64,000 bases of DNA, taken from NCBI RefSeq assembly GCF_026151205.1, contig NC_087076.1:6672902-6736901 (forward strand). The letters run 5' to 3'. The DNA is from Bolinopsis microptera (taxonomy: Eukaryota > Ctenophora > Tentaculata > Lobata > Bolinopsidae). The translations under genes were made by a program, and so were the position numbers. This document shows positions 32,100 through 42,143 of the stretch, in pieces (the first letter of the stretch is position 1; each line of letters opens with the position of its first letter). The notes below the pieces were generated by a model, which saw only the letters and a list, made by a program, of their open reading frames with translations, was not told the origin of the DNA and ran no database searches.

Positions 32100-32382
32100 C
32101 TGAGATAACTGTTTACTTGGTAGCCGATCAGAGAAAATAAACATCTCAAAAGTTCTTACCAAGTAACTTTTAAACTACTTTAAATCACAATTCATAGTAA
32201 AGAGTCTGGTTACATGACCTCTGATATCCGAAGGTCAACAGGTGCTTACTGAAAGCTCACCACAAAAATACTATCAGCTTCACAATCACCATATAATTAT
32301 TGGGCACATCAAAATCTTGTCTGTATTCGACCTCTGTTTCAACAGTTCTCGTGGGGTTCGCGTAATTAATAGCATTTATTAC

Positions 32383-33563
32383 CTGTATTATAGCGCACAT
32401 GTGCCCGGTTTCTGTACCAGCGTCAAGACGTAGTCGTCGTGGTAACAGTCTACTCTCTATTAAGTAATCCAAATAGAGACGACCAATTACCCTTGGATCG
32501 CTGTTTGTTTGGCCGATCCACAAATACAAAATCTTGCGACTAAACGTATCTAAACATCTGAGATTGAGTATTACTTTTATAAAATACTATCACTCGTGTT
32601 TTTATGCTACATTTCATTTTGCTGCTATGATATGCTACATAGAGTTTAAACCCACCCGTTTGAATCGTAAAATATGATAAATTCACCCACCCATATATCT
32701 TCAGATCAAATAAAGAATTCTGGTAGCCTGCAAGTTTATCGTGGCCGTCACACGAAAGAAGTTAATTAGGGCCATTAGATCTAAACGGCATTTTAGGTCG
32801 TTTGCCGAGAAATCTGGGTTTCCTCTGTTCCACCCCAACACGATCCACATCTCTTAACGTCCTCATCACTTTAGCTTGTGTCACAAGCATACTCCTGTTG
32901 CATCTAATAAACAAATCGGTAACACATCTGGAACCTTTGAGAACGTACTAACTTCTTTAGAAGGATACTATTACTATTACTACTGTTACTTATTAGATCC
33001 GATATAAACGTCACAGAATATTTTGAGATAATCGTCTCACCTTAATTCCTGTCTCACATGCCTGTAACCCCAGGCTCCACCTGTGTCTGCTACAATCTCT
33101 GTGACAGCTTGGGTTACTTCTTGGTCAGACAAACTGCTGTCTGTTCTTTTTATGTGAAAGAACTCTAGCATTCTGAAAGTTAAGAGTTAAAGATTTCTGA
33201 TAATTCTAAACATGCGATTAAAGGAAACTGTTTAACGTTTCATTGTAGCTACATTAAATTCATGTTCTCAGATTATTTATTTATTTCATGAAAGTGTTAA
33301 AAGTATTTTTCTCCCGAACGGCGAACATTACATTTGGAAGATGAAAAGTTTTAAATCTAATGGTATTTTAACTTTGAGACGAACTAACAACACAGCAGAT
33401 GTATTAACATAGAGATTAGATACCTCTCAATTGTTCTTAATGAACTTGGATATTGATCGTAGTCCTTTTTCATTCTGCCTCTGATCTCTCCCGTTGTGTA
33501 ACTTTCATTCACTAGATCCTCTAGGTATTTGTGAAGACTATTGTCTGTCTGCCAATCAGACAT
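32383..33563 (-). pseudogene. Integrase-core gene, four exons, single in-frame stop
   Basis: Exons 33563-33424, 33172-33041, 32903-32691 and 32557-32383 join cleanly in phase 2 at all three junctions and start at an ATG. Exon 1 is a helix-turn-helix region (YTTGEIRGRMKKDY, SSLRTIER); exon 2 contains GGAWGYRHVRQEL; exon 3 contains FRSNGPN, a TAA at 32762-32764, then CDGHDKLAGY; exon 4 begins CLDTFSRKILYLWIGQTNSD and holds RLRLDAGTETGH. This is the architecture of the animal integrase-core-domain proteins with catalytic aspartates in the DGHDKL/LDTFSR and LDAGTETG regions. The C-terminal exons with the catalytic glutamate are not seen; exon 4 ends at a gtaata donor. Flanks are duplicated, so likely mobile in origin. 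Confidence 0.72.
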
Positions 33564-33762
33564 AACTGTAACGATAAGCCGTTATTAAAATTGTCGTTAA
33601 AATACTATTTATCATAAAATAGGTAAACACTAATTATATAAGTATAAAATTGTTAGCAAAATTTCTCGTCAGAGCATATTATCATAATTGTACTTATTAT
33701 TCAGGAAACAAATAAATGAGCAAAAATAGGGTAAAAACTGGTATAAGATTTGCAATTTGAAG

Positions 33763-34007
33763 TTTGAACTCATGTTCGTGGTTCAAAGCGTCTACAAGCT
33801 GGTAGATCAAGTCACTTTATGTCTAATTATTGCAAGGTGATGCTTGTCTCGTAAAGCTGATAAATTCGAAATCCTTGCTGCTTGAATATAATCCTTAGTT
33901 TTCGTCCAACATGAGTCTGTAGAATCTTACGTCTTTCTTAATCTTGTACTTATAACCGCTCTTTCGGTAAATTGTCTCGTCTCCTTCCGATTATTCTACA
34001 TGTCACT
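33763..34007. repeat. ~255 bp direct duplicate, copy 2
   Basis: Matches 30788-31060. In this copy the minus-strand open stretch ends at a stop after MLDEN, whereas copy 1 reads on. Confidence 0.75.
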
Positions 34008-34093
34008 TTACCTATTATATTTATTGCAGCGAATATTAATGTTTTAGTAATTTGGTAGTTATAACAATAACTTATTTACGAAAAACTTTAAAC

Positions 34094-34354
34094 TTATTTA
34101 CAAAGAACCATTTCCAAATAATCAGCTAGTCTAGATCTACCACCGGAAGATCTGCATCCCGAGATTGTCCTGTCACGTTTGACGTTGTCCTCCTCTTTTC
34201 CTGTCTTCTTCTTCACCTCTTCTATCCTTTTCAGGACTGCTGCTGCCAGATCCGTCACGTTAAACGTTTCAGTAAGCAGTAAGAGTCCCTTCAAAAGGGG
34301 ACTGGATTGCCTGATCCGTACACTCATTGACAAGGCCAATGCCCAATATGCCAA
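34094..34354 (-). CDS. ORF with helical segment, unknown
   Basis: 86 codons. The part from LTETFNVTDLAAAVLKRIEE to KKKTGKEEDNVKRDRTISG looks protein-like, the ends less so. It may be an exon of the gene starting at 35252 on the same strand. No domain recognised. Confidence 0.3.
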   Translation of the reverse strand: MAYWALALSMSVRIRQSSPLLKGLLLLTETFNVTDLAAAVLKRIEEVKKKTGKEEDNVKRDRTISGCRSSGGRSRLADYLEMVLCK

Positions 34355-34741
34355 TATGATTCGCCTGAATTTGATAAACTTATCAACTTATTACCTTATG
34401 TTGGCTTTGCTTGGGCCACGGCTGGATAATGATCTTTGAGTGTTCTTTCCTGGTGTGAAGTAATTAAATTGTAGAATATAAAGATAATTATAAATGATTT
34501 AACATAAGTTTGGCTAGTAAGTAAAACTAAATAATAGCACAGAGCGATGATTCTAAAAAAATTTTTTGATATAATAATATGTTACTGACTACACAAATAT
34601 CTGTTATAAACAGAGACATTAAAAACTTAGAACAGTTTTTTCAACGAAACAAAATATGATTAACAACACTTCAACTGAAGCATGATCCATATGACGGAAG
34701 CTCAATTTGAGTTCTGGACAGCAAAACTTTATGCCAATAAC

Positions 34742-35252
34742 CTACAATGAGGATTGAGGACGACTATTTAACTGAAACACGTCTGTTATGTTTATAGGGA
34801 GCAAGTATTGTTGATCAGCTGGTCGAAGGACTGTGCGGCCTCGTGTGTGGGCGACAGCTGAAGTATCTTCAGGAGAACACAATGCAGTTCGAACATTCCT
34901 CCTCTCCATTCCAAACGCCATCGTCGACGCATCCATATTCCTAGATCTTCCCCCAGTGTAGGACGTCTGAACGAAAGTAAAGAGTTGCTGGTTCTTCCTT
35001 GGTAAACCTCACGTGTCCAACTTTTGCTGCTGTTTCAGGCTTACGTTTTCTAGACGGTGCCAAGAAGCTCATCAGATTGGATTTGGCTCGAGTTCCTAGA
35101 TCTTTGAGTTGCTTAAGCTCGGTTAGGTTGTCTTTGCGACCAGCCTTTATCTCTTTCCATACAAGATTGTTATCTGTCTGAACCTTCTGCTTTTTACTGT
35201 CTGGATATGCGGCAACAGCATCTTCGAATGACTGCTTGTATCGATCTGCCAT
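34742..35252 (-). CDS. Unknown basic protein, possible two-exon start
   Basis: The frame from an ATG at 35252 (MADRYKQSFEDAVAAYPDSK) runs 103 codons, lysine-rich and hydrophilic with LKQLKDLGTRAKSNLMSFLA, then PSRKRKPET, a possible nuclear-localisation stretch. A second frame, 34936-34742, follows five bases after its stop in a different phase, so the two could be separated by a frameshift. Composition is clearly protein-like; the family is not recognised. Confidence 0.4.
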
Positions 35253-35876
35253 GATTGATCAAATGTAAATGACGTCTAATAATACACCTTAAGTGTATGT
35301 TGATGTTAAAGAGTGATGAGATGTACAGTAATACAGCAATAACTACCCCACGTGATACCAGTTACGCGCAATACAAAAATATTTAATACATTGCGCAAAT
35401 AAATAATGCATGTAACAAACGAATTTACATAAAAATATCCCCGTGATATAAATCGCGTGATCTGATTACCCTGTTAAATATTTACACGTGCTACAACTCT
35501 AAATTAAAAAAACTTCACGTGCTAATAATAATATAAAATACATCCAATAAAAAACTACCCGTGAAACTCCTCATGTGATACAATACAAATAAAATTCACG
35601 CGATTCACTTCACTTATACAATATAAATTAACCTTCAGAATATTTACAAACTTGCTACCCTACTACTCTCTTAAACTGTCTCTCCTAAACTGTCCCTACT
35701 CCCTCTGATGTTCTTGGACTGACGAAGATGTAGCACCGTCTCCTGTCCCGTTAACGTAAACAGCTTGTCTCTCGGCATCATCCTGTTTTCTCTTTTTACT
35801 TTAAGTAACTTGATCCGCCTTATCTCTCCGAACAAGACACTAACTCAACCTCGTCTACTTGAGGTTCATATTTGGA

Positions 35877-35931
35877 GTTAAACAACACGTTAGGAGGTCC
35901 AAAATTTGGACCTCCTAACGTGTCGTTTAAC
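35877..35931. repeat. Near-perfect 55 bp palindrome
   Basis: Two 27 bp arms with one mismatch (GTTAAACAACACGTTAGGAG and its complement) around a single central base. It sits exactly where the retrotransposon integrase frame ends, and that frame's stop codon lies within the second arm: without the inverted duplication the frame would run on (GPPNVLFNSKYEPQVDEVEL). It looks like a local inverted duplication that truncated the gene. Confidence 0.9.
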
Positions 35932-36487
35932 TAGGACTGGCCCCTTTTGCAATAGCCAAGATGGCCCTGACGCAGTGCGCCGATCAAACGAGAATAATCG
36001 CTCATGTGACGTTTCATTAGTAGCAGTACAAAGAAGGGAACGCTGGCTATGTAGTACTACCGGAATGAAATGTTCCCAATGAGTTGTTGGCCAATTTTTA
36101 GAGAATAAGGCTAACTCGATGCCTTTCCAGATAACCCCGTTATAGCGCTCTACCTGGCCATTTCCCTGGGGATTATATTTAGTGCTGTTGCTATAAGCGA
36201 TCCCGTGAGCAAGGAAAAAGTCATGAAGTTCCTCACTAATTAAGGATGGTCCATTGTCCGAATGGACATAGCCCGCAGTACCGAATATGGAGAACAATTC
36301 GGTTAGACATTTGACTATTGTAGAGGACTCCTGATTCGGACACGGAAAGGCAAAAGGGAACCTGCTATACTCATCTATGACCGTTAACAGGTATTTGTTG
36401 CGAGTACATGTAGGAAGGGGTCCTTTGAAGTCTATACTGATGCGATCGATCCTTACTTCTTCTGCTGTTCTGTCGAAGTCGTAGCAA
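35890..36487 (-). pseudogene. LTR-retrotransposon (Ty3/gypsy-type) integrase fragment
   Basis: From a stop at 36488 the frame reads CYDFDRTAEVRIDRISIDFK, then GPLP and KYLLTVIDEYSRFPFAF, the integrase start with the first catalytic aspartate (SIDFKGP). Next come VHSDNGPSLISEELHDF (second aspartate) and NPQGNGQVERYNGVIWKG (catalytic glutamate), so the DDE triad is present. The zinc-binding N-terminus, reverse transcriptase and LTRs are not found. The upstream side is cut off by a minisatellite, the downstream side by the palindrome. Confidence 0.88.
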
Positions 36488-36569
36488 GTCTACCATCCGC
36501 CGTCTCTCCGTCCACACCACCCGTTGTTGAACACCCTCCACAACCATACTCCTAACCCAGGTACCGTAC

Positions 36570-36835
36570 ATCTACTCACGAATATAACTAACACAATTGT
36601 TTTCGTACATCTAGTTACGAATACAACTAACACAATTATCCCCGTACATCTAGTTACGAATATAACTAACACAATTGTTTTCGTACATCTAGTTACGAAT
36701 ATAACTAACACATTTGTTTTCGTACATCTAGTTACGAATATAACTAACACAATTGTTTTCGTACATCTAGTTACGAATATAACTAACACAATTGTTTTCG
36801 CACATCTAGTTACAAATACAACTTACTCTACCCCA
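36570..36835. repeat. 39 bp minisatellite, ~6.5 copies
   Basis: Unit GTACATCTAGTTACGAATAT + AACTAACACAATTGTTTTC repeated about six to seven times with few changes. Because 39 is a multiple of three, open frames run through it on both strands (LVTNITNTIVFVH type); these are repeat by-products. Confidence 0.92.
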
Positions 36836-36839
36836 TTCA

Positions 36840-37985
36840 TTACCCCTAGGTATGCATCTCCTACTTAAAGACCGCAGACCGATTGTGGAGAGTGCACAAC
36901 CTCGTCAGCCCCAGTATCCCTGATACTAACATCTCTGGCGGATCCTCTCTGCCTCCTCCGCCGTTTCTCTCAGCACCCTTATCTCTTGTACGTACCATCC
37001 CAGGAACTTCCTATTGCCACTCGAAAAACTGATTGTAACGGGGCAGATGAGAATTACCAGCACTGCGTTACGCGGCATCACGTGGCTCGGTCTGTCCAAT
37101 AACTTAACCTAACTAACTAACCTGACTACCACGTGTCCTCCAAAACCATCCATAATCTATTACACTAATTTAATCTAATCCAACACTAATCCTAACGGTT
37201 TTTATTCACTAAACTAGAATATCCTAACTAAAATATCACTACACTTAGCTGCAACCAGCTTACCACATTACACTAGTTAATTTTCATTTAAATTAAACCA
37301 GCAAAGATTCCTAGCGGGTAAGCGGGAGCCTTATTTTCAGTCCCAGGTTCTCTTGGGTACTGCAGCTACAGTATCCTCTGTTCCTGCAATATGTTTCGAA
37401 TAGGTAAGAGTTGGTCAAAATAAGATATGAATGTTTTAAGTCAAGAATTTGTGCACTTTATTGTGCATTGCTAAACTCGTTTTCACTCGCCTCTCAGAAT
37501 TAAAGGTGTTATGTAGACAAGGAACAAACCATGTAGGACTAACCATAAGAGGCTAGGGAAGTTCATTGATTAGTAAATATAACAATATCAATTATAGTAA
37601 TAATACAATATATAACAAAAGGTTACTCATCAATTATATATAAAATGTAAAATATAAATGGTTAGGGTTACAGGTTATGTTAGTTTATACTTCAAGAGCG
37701 CAAGACGACTCTCCCGTATTTAAAATCTCGACTCACCGACTAAGCTTTTACAGCTTACTGTAACCGTAACCTTTTTCTTACTACTCAGAAGAAGGGGGAA
37801 AGTTGAACTTTCGCATTCCTTCACCACCTCTCATCCTAAAATGAAAACAGTCAGAAAATATACAATTATTTTTTATTATGCAGCATAAGCTCTAGCTAAT
37901 CCTGAATGAATTGGTATCAATTGAAGTATCGGTATACTTTGCTCATCATTTTATTAAGGGGACCTATTTACAGACTTAATTAAAC
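36840..37985. other. No gene apart from putative 3' part of the 38 kb gene
   Basis: AT-rich, some CTAACTAACC-type simple sequence near 37110. The only coding signals are possible last exons of the small secreted gene near 37820-37920. Confidence 0.4.
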
Positions 37986-37989
37986 ATAC

Positions 37990-38151
37990 TTTATATTTAT
38001 TGTATTCTAATTTAAGATGGCACTCACCCTCATATTGTTCCTTTCTGAGATCTGCGCTGCTTTTTCTGACACACTCCTCGAAGTCCTCGTGGGCTGTGTC
38101 GGAAATGACTAGCCCGACCACAACCACGAATAAAATCAGGAAAAGATTCAT
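37990..38151 (-). CDS. Small secreted protein, first exon with signal peptide
   Basis: The 54-codon exon starts MNLFLILFVVVVGLVIS, a strong signal peptide with likely cleavage before DTAHEDF, followed by a hydrophilic mature part with two cysteines (FEECVRKSS and GECHLKLEY). The exon ends in phase 0 at AAA|GTATGT. Two acceptors downstream on the minus strand give very short last exons: CATTCAG|GATTAG near 37905, followed shortly by AATAAAAAATAA, or TTTTAG|GATGAGAGG at 37835, ending DERW. Either yields a peptide of 55-58 residues. Family not recognised; an extracellular peptide is likely. Confidence 0.5.
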
Positions 38152-38159
38152 GATCAGTT

Positions 38160-38815
38160 GAAATTAGGTGAGCAAATGACGAATTAAAGGTGACTCGGAG
38201 ACTCTACTGATTCTTCCTTTAGAACACATGTTTTACTGTTTGTTGCTCAACATCGAACGATGCGTTCTCCCTTTGTCACTCCCCATCCTTTTTAGTGGTG
38301 CTAGTTTTTTGACACCATTTCGGAGCTCTTCTCTTATGTATGCGTGGCGACCTCCTTGAAGATTTCTAGCTTCATCTGGAAGGCTCTGTGGTTCTGGTGA
38401 AGTTTTTAATCCTCCATATCTCCTAATAGTCTATGTAGTTGCTCAACATCGAAAAATTCGTCCCGCAGTGCAATTACCATGTTATTAGCACAGCATTTTC
38501 AGATAACAGAATTCATACGTACGATAGAATGTAAGTAGTGAAATGAAAGAATAAAAGTAGTAATACGTAAGAATAGAAGTATTGATATGATTATAGAATA
38601 ATTACAAAAATCGAGCTTCCCAAATAATTTTTTGCTGGTGATCATGATGCTGGATTTGCTCTTTTTTAAGAGATTCTCTAAAGATTTTTAGCTATCCAAA
38701 CCGTTCTCCTCTCTACCTTCCTCGTCTACACTTTGACTATTATATAAAAATGTATGGGTATACTTAGCTAATAATATTATTCAGTGGAAATTTGGGGGCA
38801 ATGACGGTCGACGGG
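38160..38815. other. 5' flank of the small secreted gene
   Basis: AT-rich upstream DNA; a GTTGCTCAACATCGAA motif occurs twice (38243 and 38438). No gene. Confidence 0.4.
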
Positions 38816-38819
38816 GCTT

Positions 38820-39235
38820 CCCAATCGATTTGCGTTGTACTTCCGTTTAAGCTGTTCTCTTGATCAAGCAGCAATAACTTTTCTTCCTTCCGCAAGTTCT
38901 TTTCCTATTTTTAAGGTTACGTAATGAACTTGACTGTCGTCAGTCTCAGTGAATTAAGCATTTGCAAAATTATACGCTGGCAAGTGCTGGAGTACTTTGA
39001 TAATGACACTTTTTCTATAGAACTATATGATTGTTTAATTTGGTAAAAATGGATATAAGATTGAGATTCGCTGTTACTGCCATGGAAATCAGATATGATC
39101 ATCCAAGATAACTCTTGGATAATGTCTAATAATAGTTCTTTAATATTAAGTTCTGTAATTGTTGTTATTCCTGTATTGTGAACTTTTAGTTGGTCTAAAC
39201 AAGATATATAATAAACAATTTTCCTCATCTACAAT
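38820..39235 (-). pseudogene. Partial duplicate of the 40 kb zinc-finger ORF family
   Basis: The 103-codon frame (39228-38917) is homologous to the ORF at 40421-40885: LDQLKV, TITELNIKELLLDII and MIISDFHGSNSESQS match LDELKV, TTTLNIKEPLLDSF and LIISDCHGSTSDK. Below it the VTLKIGKELAEGRK tail and then a copy of the NGSTTQIDS start (about 38860-38820) follow in the same order as in the 40 kb copy. Frames are broken, so this is a decayed tandem duplicate. Confidence 0.55.
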
Positions 39236-39239
39236 CTCA

Positions 39240-39405
39240 CAGTGTAGCAATTTGTTCCCACACATATCAATAAACTCATTAAAGGCTTCTGACTCTCTGC
39301 ATTTATTGTAATGATGTACAATCCTAGTTTTATTTAACGTGGAGTACTTTATACATACTGGACAGTGGTAATGCTTGGAACCATCAGTTTTAATTGACTG
39401 GCGTG
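39240..39405 (-). CDS. C2H2-like zinc-finger segment
   Basis: An open stretch reads DGSKHYHCPVCIKYSTLNKT, then RIVHHYNKCRESEAF and LHCEIVDEEN. The C-x2-C, then H-x(4)-C/H spacing resembles a C2H2/C2HC finger. It lies directly below the finger-containing ORF at 39458-39862 and is probably a further finger of the same protein, with a break near 39420. Confidence 0.4.
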
Positions 39406-39457
39406 ATTTTACGAACTTGTGAACGAAATATCTGAATCAGAACAATCTTCGGTTGGT

Positions 39458-40208
39458 TTATATATTTGAAATCTTGACATTAGAAATTTTCGTGTTTGTC
39501 ATAACATTCTTCGGCCTGGCATCGCGATCGTCAAAACTCACTGGCTTTTGTTTTACCGATTGACTGGCGGTTGCTTTTGTTTTACTGATCAACTGGCCAC
39601 TGGCCAATGCTGTACACGTCTTTGAAGACTGATCAATTATATATGGTTTGCACGATAAACTATTTTTACAGTGAAAAATAACGAGATTTCGAGATTCAAA
39701 GATCTTGTCACACTTGATACAATGAAAATGCTGATTAGAAAATACAGGACATTTTATCACGTCTGTGCAGGTGTAAAAATTATCCTTATCATCCAAACTA
39801 TCGAGCGAGCCTGAAGTTATTGTTTTGGGGACGTCAATTATCCCAGAGTCTAGGTTTGGCAAATTAGTCTTTTTTTTTCATGGTTGATCGTCGAAGTTTA
39901 CGCGTAAAACTTGCAGCGCCTATGCTCGACTTTTTACTTTTAGCCTTTTTGTTACTGTTATCTGAGGCTTTACTATTAATCTTCATTTTTCTTTTTCTTG
40001 ACTTGCGCTCTAAATCGGGATATTCAAAGTTAGAATCAGACTCTTTATCTATTAATCTTATAGAAACAAAATAATCCATTTCACGTCTGAAATTTTCTGA
40101 AATACCGCTTTGTTCAGAAGCACTTGCGATATTTTGCTCACTGTCGAAATTTGGGGGTAATGACGGAGCTTCCAAATTAGAATCGATTTGCGTTGTACTG
40201 CCGTTCAA
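39458..40208 (-). pseudogene. Basic zinc-finger protein split by a poly-A frameshift
   Basis: Two frames abut: 40208-39864 (114 codons, acidic start, then a lysine-rich KSRKRKMKINSKASDNSNKK, then AKSKK segment) and 39862-39458 (134 codons). The first reads off the end of a run of nine A into a stop; shifting one base there continues directly as TNLPNLDSGIIDVPKTI of the second. The second contains HFHCIKCDKIFESRNLVIFH, then C, a C2H2-type finger. A one-base slip in the homopolymer, either genuine or a sequencing error, is the simplest explanation. The basic stretch suggests a nuclear protein. Confidence 0.5.
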
Positions 40209-40420
40209 TTTGGAGGTATTTCGATAATTTTCGACAAGAATTTGTTTTAGCTGATCTGTTGCCTCATTGTTAAATTCGATGTTGTGAGTCTCAAGATAAC
40301 AAGTGAAGACAGGTTTTGGTCATCAAAACAAACCTATAAAAGGATATAATTATTAGTTACAAATATAATCGTATAATAAATCTCATCAGTCAAATATATA
40401 AATATAATCAATAAATATAA

Positions 40421-40910
40421 TCAATGAATATAACACTTATGCAACAATAGTTTTTCTTCCGCAAGTTCTTCTATAGTTTTTAAAGTTATGATCAATAGTT
40501 TTTCTTCCGCAAGTTCTTCTATAGTTTTTAAAGTTATGATTGGCAGATCAATAAGTTTCATTGAACTTGACCATGGAAAGTTTAAGTGTAAAAACAATTT
40601 TAGATCAGCTGTGAGAACAAAATCTTTACTTGATAGTGGACGATATCCAACTATTATCTTGTCGCTGGTACTGCCATGGCAATCAGATATGATCAAGATG
40701 ACTCGTTTTTTTAACAAAAAAACTTTCAAAGCAAAACTGTCTAATAATGGTTCCTTAATATTAAGTGTTGTTGTTGTTTTTAATCCTATTTCGTGGTCTT
40801 TTAATACTTCTTCCTCTGCTAGTACATCACAGAAGGCCCTTATGTCAGGGACCTTTAGTTCGTCTAGACTATGTTGTAGAACCATTACATCTACAACAGT
40901 AATTTAGATT
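40421..40910 (-). CDS. Unknown ORF of the zinc-finger family unit
   Basis: 154 codons starting MVLQHSLDELKVPDIRAFCD, with TTTLNIKEPLLDSF, a hydrophobic VILIISDCHGSTSD segment and the C-terminal ITLKTIEELAEEKLL. The last motif is present twice because of an exact 48 bp tandem duplication at 40446-40541 that preserves frame. A degraded copy sits at 38917-39228. The VxLIISDxHGS segment is reminiscent of a beta strand ending in a metal or nucleotide site, but I would not assign a fold. Confidence 0.45.
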
Positions 40911-41084
40911 TATGTGGATACCAGATTTAAATGAGAAGTATGATAGCAATTAGAATTGGTTGGTTAGATTCAACGAGAATAATCAATAATGACTTAACAA
41001 AATCCTATGCGAAAACTCCCTACAATTATAACAGAATCACAGATAATAATCTATTATCATACTGCATTACATATAGCTAATAAC

Positions 41085-41180
41085 CCTCATTTGCGGTGAA
41101 AAGGCAATGTAACAAAAGACCATGTAACATGGTCGAGCTCATAAATTTTAATAATCTTCTGAGGATGATTACACTATTAT
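41085..41180. repeat. Fragment shared with the Ulp1-like unit
   Basis: CATTTGCGGTGAAAAGGC, CATGGTCGAGCTCATAAATT and AATCTTCTGAGGATGATTAC also occur in the same order at 46205-46275, at the end of the Ulp1-like exon, so this is a small detached piece of that unit. Confidence 0.7.
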
Positions 41181-41184
41181 CATA

Positions 41185-42143
41185 CTGTATTACATATTAG
41201 TATAGCTAATAACCCTCTGAAAATGGACAAAGTACATATTACACTTTACCACTGGTCTCTGTGTTTGAGGGTCCTGGACCACTGTCAGCAGAATTGCTTT
41301 TTCTTCTGAAAATTACTCTTCTTTTTACTCCAGCAGTTTGTTGAATTTCCTCATTCTGCTAGCTCCTTGGTTCTTTTCGTCTGACACAGCAATATAATAC
41401 CCGGCTTTCATATCCTCATAGGTACGTCCGTATGAGCAGCACTGCTCTTTGCTCTTTGCTCAGAATCTGAAGGATGTATCCTTAGTGTATTTACCGATGG
41501 TATGACAACAGCTGCCCAAATGATGTCTTCTGAGTTCTGATATATAAATTGCTAATATGTACGTTAATTTTTAAATCAAATACAACAACTCTCTGAAAAT
41601 AAACATACTTATACTTTACCACTGGTTTCTATGTTTGTTTCTATGTTTTCTCTTTAACCTTTGCCTTTTCTGATTTTTCTACCAGCTGCTGGTCCTGTCT
41701 TGCTGGGATTTTGTGTTATACTTTACCTGTGTGCACATACTTTACTTCTGATTTCTGTGCTGTATCCATAAATCTTGAGAGAAAATGCAGCCGCACAACT
41801 TGTCATGTCCGTCCCCAGAATACAGCCATTTCGGCCCATTTGTTACAAAGAGCCTTTTGGTCGCTTCTCACGTCCTCAGGCTGAAGGTCCCTCAGATGTA
41901 ATAAACCATCACTCTGTATCTCAAGTAGATTGTGTGCAAGTCTTAAATGTTTGTGCATATACAGGGTGTTTCAAAAATAATGTCCTGAATTTAAAAAACA
42001 ATAAAAATTTTTATAAAGGAGCAAAATGCCCATTATCGGTTGCCATTAGTTCATAAATTCAATTTGTTAAGCTCATTTGTTCCAGCGATTCAACTTTGTT
42101 AATTTTGTACTTGACCACTGGTTTCTGTGTCCTTGTTAAGAAT
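41185..42143. other. No gene; one mariner-like terminal motif
   Basis: Repeated short phrases such as TTTACCACTGGT(C/T)TCTGTGTT occur at 41247, 41616 and 42111. TACAGGGTGTTTCAAAAATA at 41959 resembles a Tc1/mariner terminal repeat but has no partner end nearby. Confidence 0.35.

Noticed and set aside
36490-36868. Long frames on both strands (99 and 114 codons)
   Set aside because: Products of a 39 bp minisatellite whose length is a multiple of three.
41957-41985. Tc1/mariner-like terminal motif TACAGGGTGTTTC
   Set aside because: No inverted partner or transposase nearby, so no element can be delimited.
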